Assembly (NCBI GenBank): GCA_002337085.1
Contig: DDFH01000006.1
Span: forward strand, 1,207,098-1,271,097
Length of the DNA stretch: 64,000 nucleotides
Direction: 5' to 3'
Source: Hyphomonadaceae bacterium UBA1933
Lineage (GTDB): Bacteria > Pseudomonadota > Alphaproteobacteria > Caulobacterales > Aquidulcibacteraceae
Shown: piece by piece, positions 24,700 to 33,259 of the stretch
How positions within the stretch are numbered: the stretch's first letter is position 1
Layout: every line of letters starts with the position of its first letter
Translations under genes and position numbers: made by a program
Notes under the pieces: generated by a model
Seen by the model: only the letters and a program-made list of their open reading frames with translations
Databases searched by the model: none
Told to the model about the DNA's origin: nothing

Positions 24700-27480
24700 A
24701 TGCTTCTAAGTTTCAATGAAATTCGTGCCAGAGCCGCCAAATTTGCAAAAGATTGGGCGGGGTGTGGTTACGAAAAGGGGCAAACTGGTCAATTTTATCA
24801 CCAATTTTTTGAAGTTTTTGGCAAAAGCGCGGGTTCCGTAGATATTTATTTTGAAAAGGGTGTGAAATTACTTGGCAATAAGCAGGGGTTCATTGACCTT
24901 TTTTGGCCTGGTAAACTTTTGGTCGAACAAAAGTCAATGGGGCGTAGCCTTGCCGCCGCACGTAACCAAGCAAATGATTATTATCTTGCCCTAAAAGATG
25001 AAGAAAAACCAACATATCAAATGATGTCGGACTTTCAAAATTTTGAATTATTAAACCGTGAAACAGGTGAAGAATATTCATTCACGCTTGCTGAATTGCC
25101 AGAAAAAGTAAAATTATTCGGTTTTATTGCGGGCTATGCGCCGCAAACCTATAAAGACCAAGACCCCGTAAATATTGATGCGGCAAATCTAATGTCAAAT
25201 TTGCATAATCGATTGCGTGATAGTGGGTATGAAGGCACGGATTTAGAGCGGCTTTTGGTGCGCATAATGTTTTGCCTATTTGCCGATGATACAGGTATTT
25301 TTGAACCGGATATTTTCATCTCTTTTATTGAAAATAAGACCAATCCTGATGGCTCTGATTTAGGGCCAATGTTGGTGCATTTGTTCCAAACTTTGAATAC
25401 ACCTGTTGAGAAGCGTCCAAAAAATCTTGATGATGCTTTGGCGGCATTTCCATATGTTAATGGCGGTCTGTTTCAAGATGCAATTGCAATACCATCACTT
25501 GATAGTGCAATGCGAAATGCGCTTTTGCAATGTTGCTATTTTCATTGGTCAAAAGTTTCGCCTGCATTGTTTGGTTCATTATTCCAAACAATTATGTTGC
25601 CCGAAGAGCAACGAAAAAAAGGCGCACATTACACCTCTGAAAAGAATATTTTAAAAACTATTCACCCATTATTCTTGGATGAATTGCATGAAGAATTTGA
25701 ACATCTAAAGACCTATAAGACAGGTAAAAAACAAGCACTCGAAAAATTTCACGATAAATTGGCAAGATTAAAATTTCTTGACCCTGCTTGTGGTTGCGGC
25801 AACTTTTTAATTCTTGCCTATCGCGAATTACGGCTGCTTGAAATCGAGGTTTTGGAGGTTTTATATCCACCAAGCAAATCAAGCATGGCGTTGGATATTT
25901 CGCATTTTTCAAAAATAGATGTTGATCAATTTTATGGCATAGAAATCGAAGAATTTGCCGCCAAAATTGCCGAGGCTGCAATGTGGTTGGTTGACCACCA
26001 AATGAATATGAAACTTTCCGAAAAATTTGGACAGGCGTTTGTTCGGTTGCCGTTGAAAAAATCGGCAAAGATTGTCAATGACAATGCCTTGCGTATTGAT
26101 TGGAAAGATGTCGTAAGCCCGAAAGAACTTAGCTACATTTTGGGAAATCCGCCTTTTATTGGGCATCATTATCAATCAGCCGAACAGAAAGCAGACCAAG
26201 AATTTGTTATGGCAAACTTTTCAGCACGCGGCGTTCTAGATTTTGTTTGTAATTGGTATGTTAAGGCCGCTGAATATATTCAGAAAACGAAAATTATTGT
26301 TGCATTTGTTTCAACTAATTCGATTACACAAGGGGAACAGGCGAGTTTGCTTTGGCAAACACTTCTCGATAAATATTCAATAAAAATTCATTTCGCCCAT
26401 CGTACATTCAAATGGACAATTGACGAGAAGAAAGCGAGTGGAATGACAGTTGCTGGTGTTCATGCCGTAATAATCGGGTTTTCGACAATTAACTTAAATA
26501 AGAATACAATATTTGATTACGAAAATCCCTCTTCGGAACCACAAATGATTGCCGCATCAAATATCAGCCCGTATCTAATTGACGCACCGAGTGTGCTTAT
26601 TTCAACTCGAACAAGACCCATTTGCAACGTCCCGGCCATGCAATGGGGAAACAAACCAACTGACGGCGGACATTTCATTCTGTCACCTAAAGAACGGGAC
26701 GATTTCATTGAAAAAGAGCCAAATTCAATGAAATATATTCGTAGATACATGAGTGGTGGCGATTTCATAAATGGAATTGAACGTTATTGTTTATGGCTTA
26801 AAGATATTTCGCCCGATGAATTAAGGTCCATGCCGCTCGTCGCCGCTCGTGTCCGTGCGGTCAGAGATGAAAGGTTAAAAAGCAAAGCTGAATCAACGAG
26901 AAAATATTCTGCCATGCCGACAATTTTCCGACAAATTTCACAACCAAACTCTGACTATCTCGCAATTCCAGAAGTATCTTCAGAACGGCGCGAGATCATA
27001 CCTATCGCTTTTTTAGACCAAAGCATTATTTGTAGTAATAAGATTCAATTTGTTCCCAGTGCTACTTTGTTTCACTTCGGCATTCTTACTTCTAACATGC
27101 ACATGGCTTGGATGCGGCAGGTATGTGGTCGGCTTGAAAGTCGTTACAGTTATTCCAACACCATCGTGTACAACAATTTCCCTTGGCCTGAAAACCCGAC
27201 AGATGCCCAAAAGCAAGATATTGAAACCAAGGCGCAGGCGGTTTTGGATGCGAGGGCGAAATTTCCAAATTCCACACTTGCCGACCTTTACGACCCCCTA
27301 ACTATGCCGCCCGAATTATTAAAGGCGCATCAGGCGCTCGATAAAGCGGTTGATAAAGCCTATCGCAAAGAACCATTCACATCAGAGCGTCAGCGTGTTG
27401 AATATCTTTTTGAACAATACCAAAAACTTACCGCCCCGTTATTGCCCGCTGCTGAAAAGAAAAAGCGGAAAGGGAAATAA
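24700..27480 (+). CDS. MmeI-like type IIL restriction-modification enzyme
   Basis: A single 926-aa polypeptide with nuclease and N6-adenine methylase parts. The N-terminal nuclease shows Asp66 in FIDLFWPGKLLVEQKSMG with Glu76-x-Lys78, the same D-x9-E-x-K spacing as the MmeI catalytic residues. A helical connector (about 160-310) contains RIMFCLFADDTGIFE. The gamma-class methylase follows: FLDPACGCGNFLILAYRE at about 358 (SAM motif I) and ILGNPPFIG at about 484 (motif IV). The target-recognition domain is about 620-860. All key residues are present, so it looks intact; the recognition site is unknown. GGGGGAAAG precedes ATG. It splits the otherwise conserved rnhB-ccrM pair and runs opposite to both, which suggests acquisition. 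Confidence 0.9.
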   Translation: MLLSFNEIRARAAKFAKDWAGCGYEKGQTGQFYHQFFEVFGKSAGSVDIYFEKGVKLLGNKQGFIDLFWPGKLLVEQKSMGRSLAAARNQANDYYLALKDEEKPTYQMMSDFQNFELLNRETGEEYSFTLAELPEKVKLFGFIAGYAPQTYKDQDPVNIDAANLMSNLHNRLRDSGYEGTDLERLLVRIMFCLFADDTGIFEPDIFISFIENKTNPDGSDLGPMLVHLFQTLNTPVEKRPKNLDDALAAFPYVNGGLFQDAIAIPSLDSAMRNALLQCCYFHWSKVSPALFGSLFQTIMLPEEQRKKGAHYTSEKNILKTIHPLFLDELHEEFEHLKTYKTGKKQALEKFHDKLARLKFLDPACGCGNFLILAYRELRLLEIEVLEVLYPPSKSSMALDISHFSKIDVDQFYGIEIEEFAAKIAEAAMWLVDHQMNMKLSEKFGQAFVRLPLKKSAKIVNDNALRIDWKDVVSPKELSYILGNPPFIGHHYQSAEQKADQEFVMANFSARGVLDFVCNWYVKAAEYIQKTKIIVAFVSTNSITQGEQASLLWQTLLDKYSIKIHFAHRTFKWTIDEKKASGMTVAGVHAVIIGFSTINLNKNTIFDYENPSSEPQMIAASNISPYLIDAPSVLISTRTRPICNVPAMQWGNKPTDGGHFILSPKERDDFIEKEPNSMKYIRRYMSGGDFINGIERYCLWLKDISPDELRSMPLVAARVRAVRDERLKSKAESTRKYSAMPTIFRQISQPNSDYLAIPEVSSERREIIPIAFLDQSIICSNKIQFVPSATLFHFGILTSNMHMAWMRQVCGRLESRYSYSNTIVYNNFPWPENPTDAQKQDIETKAQAVLDARAKFPNSTLADLYDPLTMPPELLKAHQALDKAVDKAYRKEPFTSERQRVEYLFEQYQKLTAPLLPAAEKKKRKGK

Positions 27481-27539
27481 TTCTTTGAGGCATTTTTCAT
27501 ATTTATCCCCCATATGTAGGGCGATAATATAATTATTTT

Positions 27540-27869
27540 ATGCCACAATTATCAAACATCCGACATGAAACCTTTGCGCGCGCTGTTGCAGAGGGTAAAT
27601 CACAAACCAAATCCTATATTTATGCGGGTTATTCCGAAAATGGTGCGCGTGCCAATGCCGCCAGATTGATAGCAAATGATAGCATTCGACAGCGTATTTT
27701 AGAGCTTTCAAATGAAATTAGAATTGAAAACGAGACCGACCAAAAAAATGCTGTTGTCGGGATATTTAACGACCTCGAAGAGATTATAATTAGTGCATCA
27801 TCCATTGGTAAATATGATGCGGTTTATCGGGCGATTGCGTTAAAGGCAAAAATAAAGGGATTGGTATAA
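27540..27869 (+). CDS. Orphan terminase-small-subunit-like protein
   Basis: A 109-aa protein with the N-terminal DNA-binding domain of phage small terminases (Terminase_2/Nu1-like): RHETFARAVAEGKSQTKSYIYAGY followed by GARANAARLIANDSIRQRI, a helix-turn-helix that normally recognises phage packaging sites. No large terminase or other phage gene is nearby. It starts 60 bp after the MmeI-like gene on the same strand and may be co-transcribed, as a remnant or a co-opted DNA-binding partner. No clear ribosome-binding site. Confidence 0.7.
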   Translation: MPQLSNIRHETFARAVAEGKSQTKSYIYAGYSENGARANAARLIANDSIRQRILELSNEIRIENETDQKNAVVGIFNDLEEIIISASSIGKYDAVYRAIALKAKIKGLV

Positions 27870-27904
27870 ATTTGTCCTATGTTTTATATTCTTATAAAAT
27901 TAAT

Positions 27905-28013
27905 TGTCATGCCGGAAAAATCTATGATTTTGTCCGGCATCTCTTATTTAGTTCAAAGGTTGCTTATCTAACGAGATACCGGACAAATTTCTTAGAAATT
28001 TTCCGGTATGACA
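27905..28013. repeat. 109-bp double-palindrome element with TGTCATRCCGG arms
   Basis: The outer ends, TGTCATGCCGGA and TCCGGTATGACA, are inverted copies. Inner arms GTCCGGCATCTC and GAGATACCGGAC form a second inverted pair, so four related copies give two hairpins and one long fold-back. A single-hairpin relative lies at 13961-14000. No open frame inside. It separates the terminase-like gene from rnhB and could be a non-autonomous mobile palindrome. Confidence 0.75.
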
Positions 28014-28017
28014 TGTT

Positions 28018-28623
28018 TTATAACAATTCCCTGATTGGTTTAAAGCTTTTGCGGTGGAGGGGGCAAATTCCGTGTGCTTCTAATGCGGCAATATGCACAG
28101 GCACGCCATAGCCCGCATTTTTATCAAAACCATATTGTGGATAAGTTTTGTGGGCTTCTTGCATAAATTCATCACGTGCGGTTTTGGCAAGAATAGATGC
28201 GGCGGCAATTGATAATGAAAGGCTGTCACCCTTGATTATAGTTTTGGTTGGGATGCCAAGTTTGGGGTCGCGATTGCCGTCCACAAGTGCGAAATCGGCG
28301 GGGGTTTTTAGGCCGCCCATTGCTTCGCGCATTGCCTTAAAGGTTGCCTGTAAGATGTTGATTTCATCAATGGTTTCGGCATCGACAAATGCGACATGCC
28401 ACGCGATTGCCATCTCTTTAATTTGTGGTGCGAGTTCATCACGCTTTTTCGCGCTTAGCTTTTTGGAATCGTTTAATCCATGGGGGATTTTGTTTGGGTC
28501 GAGTATTACTGCCGCCGCAACAACCGGCCCAGCCCATGGGCCGCGACCAGCCTCATCAATGCCACAGATTGAATTTGCGCCAAATTCCGAACTTACCCAC
28601 AATTCATTAGAGAAATCAGTCAT
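28018..28623 (-). CDS. rnhB: Ribonuclease HII
   Basis: A 201-aa enzyme that removes misincorporated ribonucleotides and RNA primers from DNA:RNA hybrids. Metal-binding acidic residues are visible: ICGIDEAGRGPWAGPV (Asp-Glu), ALVDGNRDP (Asp) and the SILAKTARD block with the last Asp. ATG 28623 has GGAAG upstream and is preferred over 28641. In many alphaproteobacteria rnhB directly precedes ccrM on the same strand; here the two keep that orientation but are separated by about 3.5 kb. Confidence 0.95.
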   Translation of the reverse strand: MTDFSNELWVSSEFGANSICGIDEAGRGPWAGPVVAAAVILDPNKIPHGLNDSKKLSAKKRDELAPQIKEMAIAWHVAFVDAETIDEINILQATFKAMREAMGGLKTPADFALVDGNRDPKLGIPTKTIIKGDSLSLSIAAASILAKTARDEFMQEAHKTYPQYGFDKNAGYGVPVHIAALEAHGICPLHRKSFKPIRELL

Positions 28624-28729
28624 TTCTTCCAGATACACCAAAACATATTATTCACAAATATTATTTCATAACCGTGCCAAACCCTCTTGTGCAAACCTGC
28701 AAAACTTAATAGTTTATTAATTGCCCGCG

Positions 28730-28800
28730 ATGAGACCCGAAAAGTGTGAAACGGTTTTCGGATAAGTCGAAGAGCAAAATCGCTACGGCGATTTTTTAAC
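28730..28800 (+). ncRNA. Candidate small RNA or structured leader with terminator
   Basis: Two consecutive hairpins on the plus strand: CCGAAAA (28737-28743) pairing with TTTTCGG (28756-28762), then AAAATCGC-TACG-GCGATTTT (28777-28796) ending in a T run. The sequence around the first hairpin resembles a motif that recurs between genes in alphaproteobacteria. No gene upstream on this strand needs a terminator, so it could end a small RNA starting in 28650-28730, or attenuate the gene at 28824. Start point unknown. Confidence 0.35.
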
Positions 28801-28823
28801 AATAATAATGGTGGCTTACTTTC

Positions 28824-29108
28824 ATGAACAACAAAAATGAACCAAGTCAGTTTGATGCTTATTCAAAAGCCGAAGCTGATGAACCCGTTTTTACCCTTTT
28901 GGCGCGCGATCCTATGTCACCTGCTTTGATTGAGGCTTGGGCTTATTTACGCTCTGGTCAAATTGGCGCGGCAGAGATTGCTTTTAAACAGGCTGTTGAC
29001 GCTGCATCCGCATTTGATCCGCAAATGCCAGGTGAAGCACAAATCCGTTCCGCATTCGAAGTTGCCGAAGAATCCCGCAAATGGTTGCGTAATAAATTGG
29101 TACGCTAA
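28824..29108 (+). CDS. Conserved hypothetical protein
   Basis: A 94-aa soluble protein; the middle reads DEPVFTLLARDPMSPALIEAWA, a short block I associate with uncharacterised alphaproteobacterial proteins, followed by a helical TPR-like segment (YLRSGQIGAAEIAFKQAVDAA) and a basic end. No signal peptide or catalytic motif. It is preceded by a terminator-like hairpin and followed 80 bp later by a small membrane protein. Function unknown. Confidence 0.6.
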   Translation: MNNKNEPSQFDAYSKAEADEPVFTLLARDPMSPALIEAWAYLRSGQIGAAEIAFKQAVDAASAFDPQMPGEAQIRSAFEVAEESRKWLRNKLVR

Positions 29109-29187
29109 AACTGGCGTAAGGTTTGCAACTCTCCCAATTGAAGAAAATTCAGTCTCAAAATGGGACTATTTGGGGAAAGTGAGCGGT

Positions 29188-29382
29188 ATGTTTATCGATT
29201 ATACAAATAAAATTTTGCGGAACGTTGGCGCAATATGGTTCTTGTCGCTTGTCGGAATTACTGTTGCAATGTTGCCAATTACCATCATCAGCATGTTTGG
29301 AACTGTGCCACAAGATCCAATGTTTTGGGGTTTTTGCGCGGTTTTGGGTGGCGGTGCGATTGGCCTTTTATTGCGCCGGTAA
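29188..29382 (+). CDS. Small two-helix membrane protein
   Basis: A 64-aa protein with two hydrophobic helices, GAIWFLSLVGITVAMLPITI and FWGFCAVLGGGAIGLLL, separated by a short polar loop (FGTVPQDP) and ending in two Arg. A GTG at 29179, three codons earlier with GGGG before it, is an alternative start. Nothing identifies a function. Confidence 0.5.
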   Translation: MFIDYTNKILRNVGAIWFLSLVGITVAMLPITIISMFGTVPQDPMFWGFCAVLGGGAIGLLLRR

Positions 29383-29425
29383 TCACTGTTAAAATCGCCT
29401 CTTTGGGGTAAATGTAAAGATATTA

Positions 29426-29462
29426 TTAACCATAAAATTGCACGATTATAAATAGTCGAATC
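29426..29462 (+). promoter_or_regulatory. CtrA-like half site and GANTC upstream of DUF2336 gene
   Basis: TTAACCAT at 29426-29433 matches the Caulobacter CtrA half-site, and GAATC at 29458-29462 is a CcrM site, 59 bp before the DUF2336 start. The combination is typical of cell-cycle-timed promoters in this class; a single half site is weak evidence alone. Confidence 0.35.
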
Positions 29463-29520
29463 AAGGTGCAAATTCAGCACGTGGATTTGTGTCCGGCTTT
29501 GTAATTTGGGTGTAATTTAA

Positions 29521-30672
29521 ATGGGCGTCAATACTTTACGAGTTAATCTCACTGAAAACGATATTCGTTCCTTGGTTAAGGGCGATACAGATGAAGACAA
29601 GGCACTTGCCTGTTATCGTTTGTGCCGTCATATTGATACTGCTCAAATAACTAATGAAGAAAGGCATTTTGCCGAAGAAATTCTTCGCCTTGTGGTTAAA
29701 GGTGCCGCTGAACGTGTAAGACGCGCCTTGGCAATCACGCTTAAATCTTCCCCAAATCTTCCATCCGATGTTGCCGCTGCACTTGCCAAGGATATTGAAG
29801 CAATCGCACTTCCGGTGCTTGAATTTTCACCAACCCTAACAGATGCTGATTTGGTCGAAATTCTTGAGGCTGCAGAGCCTGTGCGCCAAATTGCAATTTC
29901 AAGACGCGCTGAATTATCATCACAAGTAACCGATGCGATATGTGAACATGGGGTATCGATTGCGATTAATAATGCACTTCATAACATCAAAGCAGAATTT
30001 TCAGAAAGAGGCTTGTCTAAAGCGATTGAACGTTTCCCAACCGCAAGCGATATTGCAATGGCAATGGCGGAACGGCCTATATTGCCGCTTATTATTGCCG
30101 AGAAAATTGCAACTAAATTTAGTGGTCAAGTATTTGATAAATTGGTTGAACGCCACGCGCTCCCACCGCAGCTTGCTATTGATATTGCCAATGATACACG
30201 TGAACGTGCAAGCTTGGATTTAATTGCCCAAGCCAGTATGCAGGCGGATTTACGCCGCTATGTGCAGCAGCTTAACCTTAATGGCAAGCTTACCCCATCG
30301 TTTGTTTTACGGGCATTGTGCCAAGGCGAGGTGAGGTTGGTTGAATATGCAATTGCTGAGCTTGCGGGGATTGAACATTCCAAAGCCTGGCTTTTGGTAC
30401 ATGATGGCGGAACATTGGGGCTACGTGCCATTTTTGACCGTGCGCATATGCCAAGTAATATTTATCCTGCTTTCCGTGCGGCAATTGATGTTCTTCACGA
30501 AACCGAATTTGATGGTAGCATGGACGACAAGGTTCGCTTTAGAAAGCGCATGATTGAACGTGTTCTTACCCGTTTCCAATCAATCCCTGATGAAGATGTT
30601 ATTTATCTTTTAGATAAACTAGATGTCCCGATTGATGATGTTGAGCAAAACCCAAGATTTGCGGCGGCATAA
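29521..30672 (+). CDS. DUF2336 domain protein (long form)
   Basis: A 383-aa all-helical, soluble protein of the alphaproteobacterial DUF2336 family. It is made of HEAT-like repeats: blocks such as VLEFSPTLTDADLVEILEA and VRQIAISRRAELSSQVTDAI recur with the pattern of paired helices (about 80-260). No enzyme motif. The family is uncharacterised; repeats of this type usually bind proteins. A second, shorter paralog lies at 32189-33169, with an Hpt protein and NAD kinase between them. Upstream signals suggest cell-cycle control. Confidence 0.82.
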   Translation: MGVNTLRVNLTENDIRSLVKGDTDEDKALACYRLCRHIDTAQITNEERHFAEEILRLVVKGAAERVRRALAITLKSSPNLPSDVAAALAKDIEAIALPVLEFSPTLTDADLVEILEAAEPVRQIAISRRAELSSQVTDAICEHGVSIAINNALHNIKAEFSERGLSKAIERFPTASDIAMAMAERPILPLIIAEKIATKFSGQVFDKLVERHALPPQLAIDIANDTRERASLDLIAQASMQADLRRYVQQLNLNGKLTPSFVLRALCQGEVRLVEYAIAELAGIEHSKAWLLVHDGGTLGLRAIFDRAHMPSNIYPAFRAAIDVLHETEFDGSMDDKVRFRKRMIERVLTRFQSIPDEDVIYLLDKLDVPIDDVEQNPRFAAA

Positions 30673-30688
30673 GATATAATGGATAAAA

Positions 30689-30722
30689 TTAAAGCCGGGG
30701 CAATGCACCGGCTTTAATTTTT
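30689..30722. terminator. Bidirectional terminator between DUF2336 and Hpt genes
   Basis: Stem AAAGCCGG / CCGGCTTT with a 9-base loop and AT-rich tails, between two convergent stops. Confidence 0.75.
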
Positions 30723-30749
30723 ATATTTGTAAAAATTAATTAGCTGAAT

Positions 30750-31241
30750 TTATTCTGGCTCACCGTAAATGGCAACGCGTTTGGTCAATTCTTTAAGCAA
30801 TTCATGACCAATTGGATGCGTGTCCAATTTAATACGCTGGCGAACCGATGCGTTAATGGCTTCCACATGGGCAGAAAGAAGCTCAATTGGTGCTTTGTCA
30901 CGGCCTTCAGGGCTGTCGATAAGACGGCACAAAGACGCGGCAAATTGCGAAACGATTGGATAACCATATGTCGTTCCCAATCCTTTTAGATCGTGTGCAG
31001 TACGATAAAATGCTTCCATTTCTTTATCCGTATGCGCGGGGTTAAGAATGACTTTATGAGCCTCTAATAATTTGTTTAACTCATCGTGCAGCCATTCTTC
31101 AAAATTGCTTGACATATTCGCAATGGCAGCCTCAGCGCGTGCAATTGCCTCTGCATCAAAGCCTTTTAAACGACCACCAAGCTTCATTTTAAGGCGATTT
31201 GGTGGGTTAAATACTTGTGGCTGTTTGTCTTCGGCTGACAT
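30750..31241 (-). CDS. Hpt (histidine phosphotransfer) domain protein
   Basis: A 163-aa stand-alone phosphotransfer protein. The Hpt motif AFYRTAHDLKGLGTTYGYP carries phospho-accepting His83 with the usual Lys and Gly after it; the rest is a helical bundle preceded by a 25-residue polar leader. Such proteins shuttle phosphate between a hybrid kinase receiver and a response regulator. The hybrid kinase at 6204-7661 is a possible partner, which is inference only. Confidence 0.85.
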   Translation of the reverse strand: MSAEDKQPQVFNPPNRLKMKLGGRLKGFDAEAIARAEAAIANMSSNFEEWLHDELNKLLEAHKVILNPAHTDKEMEAFYRTAHDLKGLGTTYGYPIVSQFAASLCRLIDSPEGRDKAPIELLSAHVEAINASVRQRIKLDTHPIGHELLKELTKRVAIYGEPE

Positions 31242-31340
31242 ATTTTTTCCTTCTCAGATTCCCTAGTTGGGGCAATATAATACAATAGCCCTAAATAAAG
31301 GTTACCAATTTTGGAATTACTGAAAATTTTACATATTTTT

Positions 31341-32120
31341 TTAAATTGCAAATTGTTCGGTCAAAATACGCTCATCATGGGGCCTATCTTGATCGAATAA
31401 AATATGCATGGAATGCGTAAAGTCGAATTCAATTTTTATGTTGGTAATATTACGGAATTCGCGATTATCTGCCGATACCGCAACCGGGCGTAATTCAGCA
31501 TCACTTATTTGGAATTCAACCTTGGAATTATCACGCAATATTGCCCCGCGCCATCTTCTTGGGCGAAATACACTTATGGGGGTTAGTGCCATTAACCCAC
31601 TGCCAATTGGTAATATCGGGCCATATGCAGAAAGATTATAGGCGGTAGAACCCGCAGGGCTTGATAAAATCATGCCGTCACAAACAATGTCGGAAATTCT
31701 TTCTTTGTCGTCAACGTAAATGTTTAGGTGCGCTGTCTGATGGGTTTGCCGCAAAAGTGAGACTTCATTAATTGCATATTCGCAATATTCTTTGCCATTA
31801 ATATCGGTTGCGGTCATTTTTAATGGGTGGATTGTAATTGGGTTTGCATTTTCAATGCGTTCAATTAGGCCTTCTTCGGCATAATCGTTCATTAAAAAAC
31901 CAATTGTCCCCTGGTTAAGGCCGTAAACCGGAATATTGTCATCCATATGCCGTCGCAAGGTTTCAAGCATAAGGCCATCACCACCCAAGGCAACAATAAC
32001 ATTGGCACTTTTTTCCGGAACTGCCCCATATAAGTGGCGCAAACGCACCAAGGCTTTTTGTGCCTCTGGTTTGGCACTGGCGATAAAGGCAATTCTATCT
32101 AGGCTATTGTCGTTTTCCAT
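31341..32120 (-). CDS. nadK: NAD kinase
   Basis: A 259-aa enzyme that phosphorylates NAD to NADP. The GGDG motif is in VIVALGGDGLMLET, then the GLNQGTIGFLMN block, the NEVSLLRQ block and DGMILSSPAGSTAYNLSA, in which Ala replaces the more common Thr (SPTGSTAY), as is usual in alphaproteobacteria. Length is at the short end of the family. Same strand as the downstream Hpt gene, 99 bp apart. Confidence 0.93.
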   Translation of the reverse strand: MENDNSLDRIAFIASAKPEAQKALVRLRHLYGAVPEKSANVIVALGGDGLMLETLRRHMDDNIPVYGLNQGTIGFLMNDYAEEGLIERIENANPITIHPLKMTATDINGKEYCEYAINEVSLLRQTHQTAHLNIYVDDKERISDIVCDGMILSSPAGSTAYNLSAYGPILPIGSGLMALTPISVFRPRRWRGAILRDNSKVEFQISDAELRPVAVSADNREFRNITNIKIEFDFTHSMHILFDQDRPHDERILTEQFAI

Positions 32121-32188
32121 AAGGACATACTTATGGCTTTATAAAGCATTTAGGTCAATGGGCTATTATTGCACAACTTGACGCACTA

Positions 32189-33169
32189 TTATTCGTCAAA
32201 TTTATTGTGCAACATGCCGATTGCGCGTGGAACAGTTACGGTAATCCAGAAAACAAGCGCATCTTTATTTTCTTGTTGGTTTAGATGCTTTGAATCTTTT
32301 AAATATGCATTTTTCATATTTTCAACAGTGCTAACATCCAAGTCCATTGCCCGCGCAAGTGTTATGAAATGCTGTAAATTGCCAGTATCAAGTGCTGCCT
32401 TGAGTTTAAGGGCAGAAATTTCAAAATGTGCGGCACAACATTTAATAAAGGTGCCGATATGACCATTTTGTAAATGATTCATGCATTCGCTTATTGAAAC
32501 TTCGCCAACATACACCGCGTCATCGGTTTCATGCTGATGTGTATGCGCATTGCCGTTATCGTTGCTTTGTTCTTTGAATTCTTTGATGAAGATTTCTGTT
32601 ATTTGTTTTGACAAATCTTCAGGTAAGTCAGAGCGAACCGCAAATACACCTATCGCATCCACATTATCTTTTAATATTTTAATATACTTATCATAAGTAT
32701 TTTTTGAGATTTTTGCGGTAAGGTTTTTACCAACTACTTGGGCAATTTCAGAATTGTTGGTATCAGCAAGCGCATCGGTAACGGTTTCGCCAAGGTTTGG
32801 TCTTTTTGCAATTAGAACCTGATGGTCAAAGCCTTTTCTTTTGATTACGCCGATTAGTGTATCGTCGCTAAGATTATTTGAAAAATTCAAAACTGGCCCT
32901 GCGTATTCAATGTCATCTTCGGCAATTGTGGCAAGAATATTTTCAGGTGACGCCGCATTAATTGCCAAGGCATTCACCAATTGTGCCTTAACCCCATTGG
33001 GTAGGTAATTATATAATTGATTTATGATTGACGTGAACAACGCCAATTGTTGATCTGACAGTTCGTCTTTACACCCCAAAAACTCCTGTGATGTCAGTTT
33101 CACAAGCTCTAGACGACTTTCATCTGATTTGTCATGGGCTAAATTAATAAGGGATGATAAATTCTTCAT
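32189..33169 (-). CDS. DUF2336 domain protein (short form)
   Basis: A 326-aa helical-repeat protein paralogous to the one at 29521-30672: AGPVLNFSNNLSDDTLIGVI and VLIAKRPNLGETVTDALAD align with its paralog's blocks VLEFSPTLTDADLVEI and ISRRAELSSQVTDAI. A polar stretch with HTHQHE (near 220) breaks the repeats. Function unknown; probably protein-binding. It lies just upstream of nadK with a 68-bp gap. Confidence 0.75.
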   Translation of the reverse strand: MKNLSSLINLAHDKSDESRLELVKLTSQEFLGCKDELSDQQLALFTSIINQLYNYLPNGVKAQLVNALAINAASPENILATIAEDDIEYAGPVLNFSNNLSDDTLIGVIKRKGFDHQVLIAKRPNLGETVTDALADTNNSEIAQVVGKNLTAKISKNTYDKYIKILKDNVDAIGVFAVRSDLPEDLSKQITEIFIKEFKEQSNDNGNAHTHQHETDDAVYVGEVSISECMNHLQNGHIGTFIKCCAAHFEISALKLKAALDTGNLQHFITLARAMDLDVSTVENMKNAYLKDSKHLNQQENKDALVFWITVTVPRAIGMLHNKFDE

Positions 33170-33259
33170 ATTGCTATTATTTCTTATTTTGATAAAAAAT
33201 GTGTAAAGAAATAATATTCAATGTCATACATAGATATATTTCTGCCTTATGGGGGCAAA

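Noticed and set aside
27540..27869. Prophage remnant around the terminase-like gene
   Set aside because: No large terminase, portal, capsid, integrase or att-like repeats nearby.
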